This document shows, piece after piece, positions 1-6,432 of a stretch of 44,042 bases of DNA. Source of the stretch: Chloroflexota bacterium (lineage in GTDB: Bacteria; Chloroflexota; Dehalococcoidia; Lucifugimonadales; JACPCL1). Made by a program: the position numbers and the translations under genes. Within the stretch, counting starts at the first letter, position 1; each line of letters opens with the position of its first letter. The stretch covers positions 1-44,042 of the forward strand of contig JACPCL010000040.1 of the NCBI GenBank assembly GCA_016179765.1. Reading direction: 5' to 3'. Below the pieces are notes generated by a model. That model did not search any database and had not been told where the DNA came from. It was given only the letters and a program-made list of their open reading frames with translations.

Positions 1-2
1 CT

Positions 3-1103
3 TCAACAGGTGGCGCGATTACGCACTATTTATGGGAAGGCAATAAGCTGTGTGACATGTGGGTTATGAGTAGGGGAACGGGACGACGGCAATTTGCTCC
101 AACCGAGCGGGATCGTACCCTTGCCGCAAAATATGAGGGGTACCAGTCACCTAGGATTAGGAAACCCCGCTTCTTCACCAACTCTCGCATCAATGCTGCG
201 CCTTCGATGACGTTGAACGACGTATTCGCGGGCCGTGCGCTGCACAACATGGATGTTTTACTCGCTGCTATTGACACCGTTCCTGCCCGATCACGGCCAG
301 CGATGTTGTTGGCTTTGACGGCGGCCGTAGGCCAAATGTCCAAGATGGTATTTGCAATCACGGGCCGAGGGAAAAAGGAAGGTGGGTCAAAGAGCAACAC
401 AGAAGTTGGATCGTGGGTCATCGGGTTCTGGCGCCCAAACGTGCATTTCGAAGTCAATGTTTGGAGTTGTCTTGAGATTCGCGTTCGGAAACTTATTAGG
501 GCGCTTGAGAAATTGCAAGAGCAGGAACGTGTCTCGGTTGGAAACATCGATGCGGTCTTGACTGGAATGACGCAATGCGCCCTCGTAACGGGCGACGCGC
601 TGGCAGTGCTGGACGTCATCCCCGACGGCAGGGCAGATCTCGTTCTTACTGACCCGCCGCACAGCGATCGAGAACCTTACCTTGAGCTGTCGGAGATATG
701 GAATTGTATTCTTGGTGCCGATGTAGACTTTGCGTCAGAAGTCGTCGTTTCGAACGCGAAAGAGCGGCATAAGACTCGTGCGGATTATGATGTCCGCATG
801 AGAAGACTGTTCGACCTAGCTTCTCGCAAACTAAAACCCACGGGTTCGTTGGCCTTGATGTTCAACGCGAGGGACAAGTCTAGTTGGGAAATCGTTCACG
901 AACTTGAGGTGGTGACACAATCAGGTTTGACGTACTTGGGGTGTTTTCCACTTAGGTACTCGGCCACGTCTGTAGTTCAGGACAACCGGAAAGGAGCGCT
1001 TAGAACCGATTACGTTTTAGTGTATTCTCGTTCGACTCCTGTCCTTCAACACCTTACTGGGATAAGAGGGTGGAACACCTCAATGCCTAGGCTAATGGAG
1101 TAG
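3..1103 (+). CDS. DNA methyltransferase, C-terminal part (cut by window edge)
   Basis: The reading frame is open from the first in-frame codon of the window, so the true start lies upstream; the ATG at 57 is probably internal. A TDPPH motif at 648-662 fits motif IV (DPPY type) of an N6-adenine or N4-cytosine DNA methylase, followed by PYLELSEIW and a late strand (TDYVLVYSR) typical of the same fold. The family resembles large Zn-ribbon adenine-specific methylases, where the DPPY-like block lies well into the protein. His in place of the usual Tyr in motif IV is unusual. The SAM-binding FxGxG motif is not visible, so it should lie outside the window. It ends two bases before a probable nuclease gene, so the two look like a cotranscribed restriction-modification pair. 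Base composition is more AT-rich than the core genes, suggesting acquisition. Modified base and target are unknown. Confidence 0.72.
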   Translation, partial: STGGAITHYLWEGNKLCDMWVMSRGTGRRQFAPTERDRTLAAKYEGYQSPRIRKPRFFTNSRINAAPSMTLNDVFAGRALHNMDVLLAAIDTVPARSRPAMLLALTAAVGQMSKMVFAITGRGKKEGGSKSNTEVGSWVIGFWRPNVHFEVNVWSCLEIRVRKLIRALEKLQEQERVSVGNIDAVLTGMTQCALVTGDALAVLDVIPDGRADLVLTDPPHSDREPYLELSEIWNCILGADVDFASEVVVSNAKERHKTRADYDVRMRRLFDLASRKLKPTGSLALMFNARDKSSWEIVHELEVVTQSGLTYLGCFPLRYSATSVVQDNRKGALRTDYVLVYSRSTPVLQHLTGIRGWNTSMPRLME

Positions 1104-1105
1104 CG

Positions 1106-2209
1106 ATGCCACTGTCTTTTGCTGAGGCAGATAGGCTGTATCGAGCCAACCAACTCAATGACCTTACTGCTGTCGCCGCCGGACGGCGTTTTCTTAAGTT
1201 GCGCTCGCTCAACCGCAAAGAGTATCTTCAGCGACTGTTTGAACGGTCAGGAGTCGCAAAACCAGAGGTGAGGGCGCGTGCCTTGTTCGAAGCGGCATTC
1301 GATTCAAGAGTCACGACTCAAATGATCGAGGCCTGCATTCGCGAAATCTACCGCGAGGAACGGATAGAACGGAGACGTCTGGAGCCGGATCTTGTGAATC
1401 AACTTTACCGAGTTCAAGAGTTCAACTGGGGAGGGCTTCGCCAAAACAACTTGGAGCAAACCATCGTCGACAACTACGTTAAGAGAATTCGTGACTATGA
1501 CCGCCTTTGCCAATCTATCGACAACGAATTGTTGGTGAGCATGAGGGGTTACGTGATCTGTTCATGGTACAACCATTGGACATCGATCATAATCGAAGAT
1601 GTTTTCAAGGAGCATCCCGACGTTCTACCAGCAGTTGGATTGGTCAAAAAGATTGACTTCTTCATCAGGAACGTTCCCTTCGATCTAAAGGTAACCTATT
1701 TGCCGGAAGGTTACCTCGCTAAAGAGCGTAAGGGGGCCGGTGAGAGACCGGAACTGACACTCCTCAAGCAAGTCGCTCGGAGAAGAGGGTTGCCCATTCC
1801 CACGGATCTTGCCGACGCAGACCTCTTGCCAGACCTATGGGCAAAAGTGGAAGACGATCCCAGTGAGGATGCTAGGACAGTGATTGGGCAGCTTCGCGCA
1901 TTTCGTAACTCTGTTGTGGATGGTATTGCTGAGGATCCAACCGACTTGATCCGTTGGTTGTACGAGAATCAGGGAGATAGGCGTTTCGACGCTGCAAACC
2001 GCCTGTTTCTGGTGCTCGTCGACCAGAGGAACTACTTTGATTCATGGAAACTGAAACGGGCCAAGCCTCTTATTACCGAGGAAATCCGTGAATACCTCGA
2101 CAACTGTGGCCAGCGCCCAGGTCGGAATATCACATTCACTTGGGAGGGCACCGAATACAGAGTCGTCTCTGACGTGCTAATGGTCAGGCAAATCGCTGCC
2201 AGACGGTAG
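1106..2209 (+). CDS. probable restriction endonuclease, PD-(D/E)xK type
   Basis: A 367-residue protein with no family I can name. It holds a candidate PD-(D/E)xK nuclease core: Glu164 in a helix (SIIIEDVF), Asp184 in KKIDFFI, then Asp193-Leu-Lys195 in VPFDLKVTYLP. The spacing of hydrophobic strands around D184 and DxK fits the fold. The N-terminal 120 residues are charged and helical. The ATG at 1106 lies two bases after the methylase stop, so translation is likely coupled. By position and motif it should cleave DNA at sites the adjacent methylase protects; this is inference. Composition matches the methylase and differs from the GC-rich genes to the right. It ends three bases from the stop of an oppositely oriented truncated gene. 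Alternative: another accessory nuclease of a defence system. Confidence 0.6.
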   Translation: MPLSFAEADRLYRANQLNDLTAVAAGRRFLKLRSLNRKEYLQRLFERSGVAKPEVRARALFEAAFDSRVTTQMIEACIREIYREERIERRRLEPDLVNQLYRVQEFNWGGLRQNNLEQTIVDNYVKRIRDYDRLCQSIDNELLVSMRGYVICSWYNHWTSIIIEDVFKEHPDVLPAVGLVKKIDFFIRNVPFDLKVTYLPEGYLAKERKGAGERPELTLLKQVARRRGLPIPTDLADADLLPDLWAKVEDDPSEDARTVIGQLRAFRNSVVDGIAEDPTDLIRWLYENQGDRRFDAANRLFLVLVDQRNYFDSWKLKRAKPLITEEIREYLDNCGQRPGRNITFTWEGTEYRVVSDVLMVRQIAARR

Positions 2210-2211
2210 GG

Positions 2212-2388
2212 CTAGTCTGCGTGCTCTTTGGGGGGCATTGGAGCAAACTCCACGAGGAAGTCCAGGTCGCTGCTCTGCTGGTTGAAACGGCCAGTAGCGG
2301 CGGAACCGAACAGGGCGAGCCAGAGGACCCGCCACTTCTGGCAGAGGCTGGATAGGGCCGACTCCTGTTCTTTGACTATTGGGTCCAT
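2212..2388 (-). pseudogene. truncated MNT-type nucleotidyltransferase
   Basis: Starting at ATG 2388 the product is 58 residues and carries the nucleotidyltransferase signature GSX10DXD (FGSAATGRFNQQSSDLDFLV). Intact members of this antitoxin-like family usually run about 100 residues or more and continue after a KEHAD-like segment; here the frame stops right after HAD. The stop is only two bases from the stop of the nuclease gene coming from the left, so the break coincides with the edge of the restriction-modification segment. The likely history is that arrival of that segment cut off the 3' half, including the third catalytic acidic region. No HepT-like partner remains beside it. It could still be translated, but is unlikely to be a working enzyme. 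Confidence 0.65.
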
Positions 2389-2455
2389 ATGTGCCTCAGA
2401 GTGGCGCTTGGGCGCTGGGCAGACACGCTGGTCTGCGTCTACGGATGGGAGACGC

Positions 2456-2525
2456 GGGCGCAACATGTTGCGCCCTTACGGGTTACCCCCTATCCTGGCC
2501 TTTCCCCGCAAGGGGGGAAGGAACC
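2456..2525. repeat. palindrome and dispersed small repeat
   Basis: Positions 2457-2476 are a perfect 20-base palindrome with centre CATG (GGGCGCAACATGTTGCGCCC). Positions 2486-2524 carry a CCTATCC..CCTTTCCCCGCAAGGGGGGAAGGAAC-like unit that recurs at about 12009-12035 and 14018-14054. Its arms (CCTTCCCC / GGGGAAGG) can form a hairpin. No gene is seen between 2389 and 2534. Confidence 0.6.
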
Positions 2526-2534
2526 TTTTGTGGC

Positions 2535-2573
2535 GCTACGTTACGCGCTCCAGGTACTGGCCGATGCGGGTGT
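2535..2573 (-). pseudogene. efp 3'-end remnant A
   Basis: Read on the minus strand this stretch encodes RIGQYLERVT and a stop, matching the last residues of the intact efp gene (RTGQYLERVT at 3561-3590). The stop and flanking CTACGT are the same in both. Only the final tail is present. It lies just beyond the DUF433/DUF5615 pair and, together with remnant B (3243-3319), would rebuild the end of one efp copy. It is therefore most likely the original end of efp, displaced by inserted accessory genes. Confidence 0.75.
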
Positions 2574-2598
2574 CGTGCCCTGTGTCGTGAGAAAGACG

Positions 2599-2946
2599 CT
2601 AGACGAGCGTTGCGTCTCTGACCTCCACGAGGGGTTCGCCACGCTCCAGAAGTTGCAAGGCTGGCGGAAGGGCCGCCTCCAGGATGGAACGGAGTGAGGA
2701 GTTGGAGGTGTTGCCGCAACGAATCCACAGCACCTGTGGCGTTGGTCCTTGTGCTCGGAGCAGGCGGACGAAGTCGGCGTCTTTGGTGACAACCACAGAG
2801 GCAGCTTCCCGGGCAAGTGAGCAGATACGTGAATCTTTGGCGGTGTGCAGGCCCATGTCAATGACGGACTGGCACTGGACGCCGAAACGGGCTTGGATCC
2901 AGGGCACGAGCCTGGGAGACAGATGGGCGTCAAGCCAGAGGATCAC
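2599..2946 (-). CDS. DUF5615 PIN-like protein, putative toxin
   Basis: A 115-residue protein of the DUF5615 (Mut7-C/PIN-like) type. It starts MILWLDAHLSPRL with Asp6 in the first strand, then VTKDADFVRLL around residue 55, the acidic positions expected for a PIN-like nuclease fold. Proteins of this family usually form a two-gene module with a DUF433 protein, and that gene lies directly upstream with a 4-base overlap (ATGA). By analogy to VapC it could be an RNase toxin, but activity is not established from sequence. It ends 28 bases before efp remnant A. Base composition is close to the surrounding genes. Confidence 0.8.
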   Translation of the reverse strand: MILWLDAHLSPRLVPWIQARFGVQCQSVIDMGLHTAKDSRICSLAREAASVVVTKDADFVRLLRAQGPTPQVLWIRCGNTSNSSLRSILEAALPPALQLLERGEPLVEVRDATLV

Positions 2947-3167
2947 GCCGCAACGACGGGATGGTCAACTTGGCTGCTGGCGAAGCGGAGACAGGCCAAG
3001 ATGTCCTCCATTTCCAGGACGGGAAGCTCTTCCATTACCTCCTGCGGGGTGAGACCGTTGGCCAGGAGGTCCAGGACGTCGGAGACGCGGATGCGCATCC
3101 CGCGGATGCAGGGCTTCCCACCGCACTGCTCTGGGTCTACGGTGATGCGCTCGGCGACTGTGACCAT
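2943..3167 (-). CDS. DUF433 protein, putative antitoxin
   Basis: A 74-residue protein with the typical DUF433 pattern: RITVDPEQCGGKPCIRGMRIRVSDVL, then a helix-turn-helix-like segment (NGLTPQEVMEELPVLEMEDILACL). The family pairs with DUF5615 PIN-like proteins and is taken as the antitoxin and DNA-binding regulator of the pair. The start at 3167 is supported by AAAGGAG six bases upstream. Its stop overlaps the DUF5615 start by four bases, giving tight coupling. A TATAAT-like -10 element at 3187-3192 precedes it, so the module probably has its own promoter. Confidence 0.82.
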   Translation of the reverse strand: MVTVAERITVDPEQCGGKPCIRGMRIRVSDVLDLLANGLTPQEVMEELPVLEMEDILACLRFASSQVDHPVVAA

Positions 3168-3186
3168 GACAATCTCCTTTGAGCCG

Positions 3187-3192
3187 ATTATA
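3187..3192 (-). promoter_or_regulatory. candidate -10 element for the DUF433/DUF5615 module
   Basis: TATAAT on the minus strand, 20 bases upstream of the DUF433 start codon and just ahead of its ribosome binding site. No convincing -35 hexamer is seen, so the call rests on the perfect -10 match and position. Confidence 0.4.
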
Positions 3193-3242
3193 ACATCAAC
3201 GAGGTGCTGCGGTAGTATGGCGCCCTTTGCTCACCTTGCTCT

Positions 3243-3319
3243 CGCCGGTGCGGGTGTCCACGCGGACGGTGTCGCCGTTGTTGACGAAGAAGGGGACGTT
3301 GACGACGAGCCCGGTGTCC
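3243..3319 (-). pseudogene. efp 3'-end remnant B
   Basis: About 77 bases that match 3585-3660 inside efp with few changes (for example GACGGTGTCGCCGTTGTTGA versus GAGGGTGTCGCCGTTGTTGA). Read on the minus strand it encodes LVVNVPFFVNNGDTVRVDTRTG, against HVVNVPFFINNGDTLRVDTRTG in efp. The match ends exactly where the DUF2283 stop codon begins (3320). No start codon or full domain is present. It lies between DUF2283 and the DUF433 promoter and is the upstream continuation of remnant A. Confidence 0.85.
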
Positions 3320-3553
3320 TTACGCCCGCTTGGAGAGGGTTTTTCGGTTTGGCCTGAGCTCCAGGCTTAGAGGCAGACCAGTCATGGACCTAAGCCCAAG
3401 GACGTGAAAGCTAAGGATCTTTCCTCGCCCGTCCACTCTCACTTCCATATGGTCGTCCTGAGTATCCTTGGCGATGCCGATGCCCTCTTCCAGGACAACC
3501 TCCAAGAGGTCGGCTTCCGGGTCGTACCAGAGCTTTATGAGTTGCTTGTCCAC
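3320..3553 (-). CDS. DUF2283 family protein
   Basis: A 77-residue protein with the DUF2283 pattern: LIKLWYDPEADLLEVVLEEG, a short acidic turn, then MEVRVDGRGKILSFHVLGL. The role of this family is unknown; it is common beside toxin-antitoxin genes in accessory regions. The start is GTG at 3551-3553. Its ribosome site (TAGGAG) begins with the stop codon of efp (3561-3563), so it is probably translated by ribosomes finishing efp. Immediately after its stop comes efp remnant B. The gene therefore sits between an intact efp tail and a second partial efp tail. Confidence 0.72.
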   Translation of the reverse strand: MDKQLIKLWYDPEADLLEVVLEEGIGIAKDTQDDHMEVRVDGRGKILSFHVLGLRSMTGLPLSLELRPNRKTLSKRA

Positions 3554-3560
3554 CTGTCTC

Positions 3561-4127
3561 CTACGTCACCCTTTCCAGGTACTGGCCGGTGCGGGTGTCC
3601 ACGCGGAGGGTGTCGCCGTTGTTGATGAAGAAGGGGACGTTGACGACGTGGCCGGTGTCCAGCCTGGCGGGCTTGGTCCCTCCCTGGGCGGTGTTGCCGC
3701 GGGCCGACGGCGGCGTGTCCACGACGGTGAGCTCGGCAAAAGTGGGCAGCTCCAGGGTCATGGGCGCCTCCTTGTAGAAGACGACCATGACCTCCATCTG
3801 CTCCTTGATGAAGTTCGGGGCGCTGCCCATCTGCTCTTTGTTGAGGGAGTACTGCTCGTAGCTGGAAGTGTCCATGAAGTAGTACAGGTCGCCGTCGTTG
3901 TACAGGTACTGGGCAGGGCGGTTCTCCACCTGGGCGAGGCGGAACTGGACGCCGGTGCCGCCAAAGGACTTGTCCACGGTCTTGCCGGTGCGCATCTCCT
4001 TGAAACGGATGCGGGTGACGGGCGCGCGTTGCTGCATCTTCTGGCTGCTGTACTCCACCACCTGGTACGGCTCGCCGTCCATCTCCACGGTGAGGCCCTT
4101 ACGAAGGTCTGTGACGCTTATGACCAT
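3561..4127 (-). CDS. efp: translation elongation factor P
   Basis: A 188-residue protein, the usual EF-P length, with the three beta-barrel domains: an N-terminal KOW-like domain (VTDLRKGLTVEMDGEPYQVVEY), a central OB domain and the C-terminal OB domain ending NNGDTLRVDTRTGQYLERV. EF-P enters the ribosomal E site and relieves stalling at polyproline stretches. The loop that usually carries a modified Lys or Arg reads QKMQQRAPVTR here; by alignment a Gln falls at the tip with Lys four residues before and Arg just after. Start at 4127 is supported by AGGAG eight bases upstream. It is the last core gene of the string pepP-efp, separated from the aminopeptidase by 269 bases of repeats. Its 3' end is duplicated twice downstream (see remnants A and B). 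Confidence 0.95.
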   Translation of the reverse strand: MVISVTDLRKGLTVEMDGEPYQVVEYSSQKMQQRAPVTRIRFKEMRTGKTVDKSFGGTGVQFRLAQVENRPAQYLYNDGDLYYFMDTSSYEQYSLNKEQMGSAPNFIKEQMEVMVVFYKEAPMTLELPTFAELTVVDTPPSARGNTAQGGTKPARLDTGHVVNVPFFINNGDTLRVDTRTGQYLERVT

Positions 4128-4143
4128 GACTTATGCTCCTTAC

Positions 4144-4385
4144 CTAACCCCCTGGCCCCCTTCCCTGAAGGGAAGGGGGAGATTGTTTTGCTATTTGTAT
4201 CTGAGGGACACCCTCAGACTCCCGGCAAAGGGGCTTCGCCCCTCTGCACTTCCCTTTTTCAGCACCCTGCTAGCCCCCTGGCCCCTTCCCTATGAGGGAA
4301 GGGGGGAAAGTAATTTTCAGCGGACACCCCCTTCGGCAGGCTCAGAGCAGGTTCTGTAACCCCGGCAGTCCCGACCAGTCGGGAC
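4144..4385. repeat. intra-operon repeat cluster between pepP and efp
   Basis: The spacer holds only repeats. Positions 4148-4181 and 4273-4308 are CCCCTTCCCT..AGGGAAGGGG hairpins. Positions about 4190-4272, read on the minus strand, match the AGCAGG.TGCTGAAAAA element family: the terminal motif, then GTGCAGAGGGGCGAAGCCCC, then GAGTCTGAGGGTGTCCCTCAG. The far terminal repeat is not clear, so this may be a partial copy. Positions 4366-4383 hold a small CCCGACCAGTCGGGACT palindrome also seen near 31907. Confidence 0.7.
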
Positions 4386-4396
4386 TACACCCTTCT

Positions 4397-5500
4397 CTAC
4401 GCTTTCAGCTTGCCAGACTTTTTTGCTTTGCTGAGGGTCTTGGCCCCGTTTTTTCCCAGGAGGACCACGTCCTCAATACGGACGCCGCCCCAGCCGGAGA
4501 GGTAGATGCCTGGCTCAATGGTGAAGACCATGCCCTCCTTCAGGATACCCTGGCTGGTGGGCCCTACGCCAGGATACTCGTGGATGGCCAGGCCAACGCC
4601 GTGGCCCAGGCTGTGGCCGAAGTTTTCGCCGTAGCCAGCCTCCTCTATCACCTTGCGGGCGTAGCCATCGGCCTCGGCGCCGGGGATGCCCGGCTTCACC
4701 AGGCTCATGGCGGTGAGCTGAGCGCCCAGGACGATGTCGTAGACCTTGCGGAAGGTGTCGTCGTGGGAGCCGATGGTGATGGTGCGGGTGAGGTCGCTGC
4801 AGTACCCCTGGTACTTGGCGCCCATGTCTATGACGATGGGCTCCCCCCTCTGGATGGGGCGCTCCCCCGCGCGATGGTGGGGCAGGGCGCCGTTTGGCCC
4901 GGAGCCGACGATGGTGTCAAAGGAGGGGCCTTCGGCGCCCATCTCCCGCATGGCCCGCTCCAGACGCCAGGCCACCTCCACCTCGGTGACGCCAGGCTCA
5001 ATGGTGGGCGCTACCTGGTCCATGGCGCGGTCGGAGATGTCAATGGCCCGTTGCAGGAGCTTGAGCTCCTCGGCGTCTTTCACGGTGCGGATTTCGTCCG
5101 CGACGCCAGTGAGGGGCGCCATGGTCACGGTGTCGCCGGCCCCGTGGGTCTCCTTCAGCTTCTGGGTTAGGCGCTGATGGGTGGCGACGGTCATGTCGTC
5201 CGCTTCAAAGCCAAGGTCTTTGACCTTCGCCTCCGCAAGGAGGTCGGTGAACCAGTCCAGGCCAGAGGCGATGCGCACGACGCGGTAGGCGGGGGCCTGG
5301 CGTCCCGCCTGCTCAACGTAGCGGAAGTCGGTGGCGAGGACGGCGTCCTGCTGGGTGATGAACAGGTAGCCGGCGGAACCAGCAAAGCCGGAGAGGTAGC
5401 GCCGGTTGTCCTGGCTGGAAATAAGCAGGCTATCTACCTTCTTCTCCTTCATCACGTCGCGGATGGCGGATAGGCGGTTGGATGCAGGGTGGTTTGACAT
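4397..5500 (-). CDS. pepP: Xaa-Pro aminopeptidase / M24 metallopeptidase
   Basis: A 367-residue M24 (creatinase fold) peptidase that should remove N-terminal residues preceding proline. The N-terminal creatinase-like domain (DSLLISSQDNRRYLSGFAGSAG) is followed by the catalytic domain with all five metal ligands: Asp in VIDMGA, Asp in CSDLTRT, His in GHGVGLAIHE, Glu in FTIEPGIYL and Glu in VRIEDVVLL. The ATG at 5500 is chosen over an upstream in-frame start because AAAGGAG lies just before it and the extra upstream residues are low-complexity proline-rich sequence. The gene follows aroQ and precedes efp on the same strand, an order common in other bacteria. Whether it is a PepP-type aminopeptidase or a PepQ-type dipeptidase cannot be told from sequence alone. 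Confidence 0.92.
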   Translation of the reverse strand: MSNHPASNRLSAIRDVMKEKKVDSLLISSQDNRRYLSGFAGSAGYLFITQQDAVLATDFRYVEQAGRQAPAYRVVRIASGLDWFTDLLAEAKVKDLGFEADDMTVATHQRLTQKLKETHGAGDTVTMAPLTGVADEIRTVKDAEELKLLQRAIDISDRAMDQVAPTIEPGVTEVEVAWRLERAMREMGAEGPSFDTIVGSGPNGALPHHRAGERPIQRGEPIVIDMGAKYQGYCSDLTRTITIGSHDDTFRKVYDIVLGAQLTAMSLVKPGIPGAEADGYARKVIEEAGYGENFGHSLGHGVGLAIHEYPGVGPTSQGILKEGMVFTIEPGIYLSGWGGVRIEDVVLLGKNGAKTLSKAKKSGKLKA

Positions 5501-5694
5501 GGAGTGCTCCTTTGGGGGTGCTACTTCAGGAAGCGGAAGGCTAGGGGGAAGCGGTAGTATAGGTTTCGCTTTCCGGTTGGTACGCATGGGAGTTTACTGG
5601 AACGGGAGTTGGGGAGCAAGCGGAAGGGGAGCTTTACCTCTTTTCTGTTCCCCCTTCCCGCATCGAGAAGGGGGCCAGGAGGTTAGGTGGGATT

Positions 5695-6138
5695 CTACTC
5701 CAACTCGCCCTTGCTGAGCCGCACGAGGTGTTCCAGAGCCAGGATGTACCCGTGCCAGCCCAGTCCGGAGATGATGCCGCGGGCCGCTTCCCCTGTCACG
5801 GAGCGACGGCGGAACTCCTCCCGTGCTTGGATGTTGGAGAGGTGCACCTCAACGATGGGCGTAGCCAGGTCGGCCAGGGCGTCCCGTAGGGCGATGCTGT
5901 AGTGGGTGAAGGCGCCGGGGTTGATGATGATGCCCTGGGCTGCCGGGCCGTGCTGTTGCAGGTAGTCAACTAGAGCGCCTTCATGGTTGGACTGGCAGAA
6001 GGCCACCTCCACCCCTAGCTCCGTGGCCCGCTGCTGGACGCGCTCCTGTAGTTGGGCCAGGGTGAGCCGCCCGTAGTGGGAGGGATTACGCTGGCCCAGG
6101 GCGTTCAGGTTGGGGCCGTTGATAATGAGGTAGGTCAT
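5695..6138 (-). CDS. aroQ: type II 3-dehydroquinate dehydratase
   Basis: A 147-residue enzyme that dehydrates 3-dehydroquinate to 3-dehydroshikimate in the shikimate pathway. Family motifs are clear: LIINGPNLNALGQRNPSHYG with the catalytic Tyr in HYG, the INPGAFTHYSIALRDAL block with its substrate-binding Asn and His, EVHLSN, and RRRSVT with the conserved Arg. Length is normal for this dodecameric class. The ATG at 6138 has GGGGG six bases upstream; an in-frame ATG two codons earlier (6144) would place the site too close. aroE, another pathway gene, is elsewhere in the window (34861-35721). It is part of the minus-strand core string between xerC and pepP. Confidence 0.95.
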   Translation of the reverse strand: MTYLIINGPNLNALGQRNPSHYGRLTLAQLQERVQQRATELGVEVAFCQSNHEGALVDYLQQHGPAAQGIIINPGAFTHYSIALRDALADLATPIVEVHLSNIQAREEFRRRSVTGEAARGIISGLGWHGYILALEHLVRLSKGELE

Positions 6139-6144
6139 GACCAT

Positions 6145-6318
6145 CCCCCTTGCCCCCTTTCTTTTAGGAAGGGGGAAGAATTATAGCTGAGGGACACTCC
6201 TTCGTCCTTCTAAGGAAGGACTTAAGGACAGGCTCTCAGACTCCCGGTCCCTCACTTCGTTCAAGGGCAGGCTCCGGGGCTTTGCCCCTCTGCACTCCCT
6301 TTTCTCGCAGCCTGTTAG
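6145..6318. repeat. degenerate terminal-inverted-repeat element, minus orientation
   Basis: Read on the minus strand from 6318: a variant of the terminal motif (AACAGGCTGCGAGAAAAGGG), then AGTGCAGAGGGGCAAAGCCCC, then GGGAGTCTGAGAG and GAGTGTCCCTCAGCTATAA, the same order of blocks as the elements at 14127, 16485, 18257 and 34698. It ends in a CCCCCTT..AAGGGGG hairpin at 6145-6176 just upstream of aroQ. Confidence 0.65.
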
Positions 6319-6372
6319 AGCATTATAAGTTGCCTTATGAGCAGGGGTGTACCCCACCCCGACGAGTTTATG

Positions 6373-6413
6373 GTGAACGTTGCAGGCCGACAAAGTCGGC
6401 CTGCAACGTTCAC
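6373..6413. repeat. long perfect hairpin, 19-bp stem
   Basis: GTGAACGTTGCAGGCCGAC pairs perfectly with its complement across an AAA loop (stem 6373-6391 and 6395-6413). It lies between xerC and aroQ. There is no T-tract on either side, so it is not a textbook terminator. Its core TTGCAGGCCG recurs in the hairpin at 36241-36287. Confidence 0.8.
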
Positions 6414-6432
6414 AGGTAATCAAGGGGATGGG

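Noticed and set aside
3468-4295. Long plus-strand ORFs over efp, pepP, topA, dprA, alaS and the MFS genes
   Set aside because: They lie opposite clearly conserved genes, have no domain pattern and use the high third-position GC of the real strand.
5500-5587. Extended N-terminus for the Xaa-Pro aminopeptidase
   Set aside because: The added residues are proline-rich spacer-like sequence, and a good ribosome site precedes the ATG at 5500.
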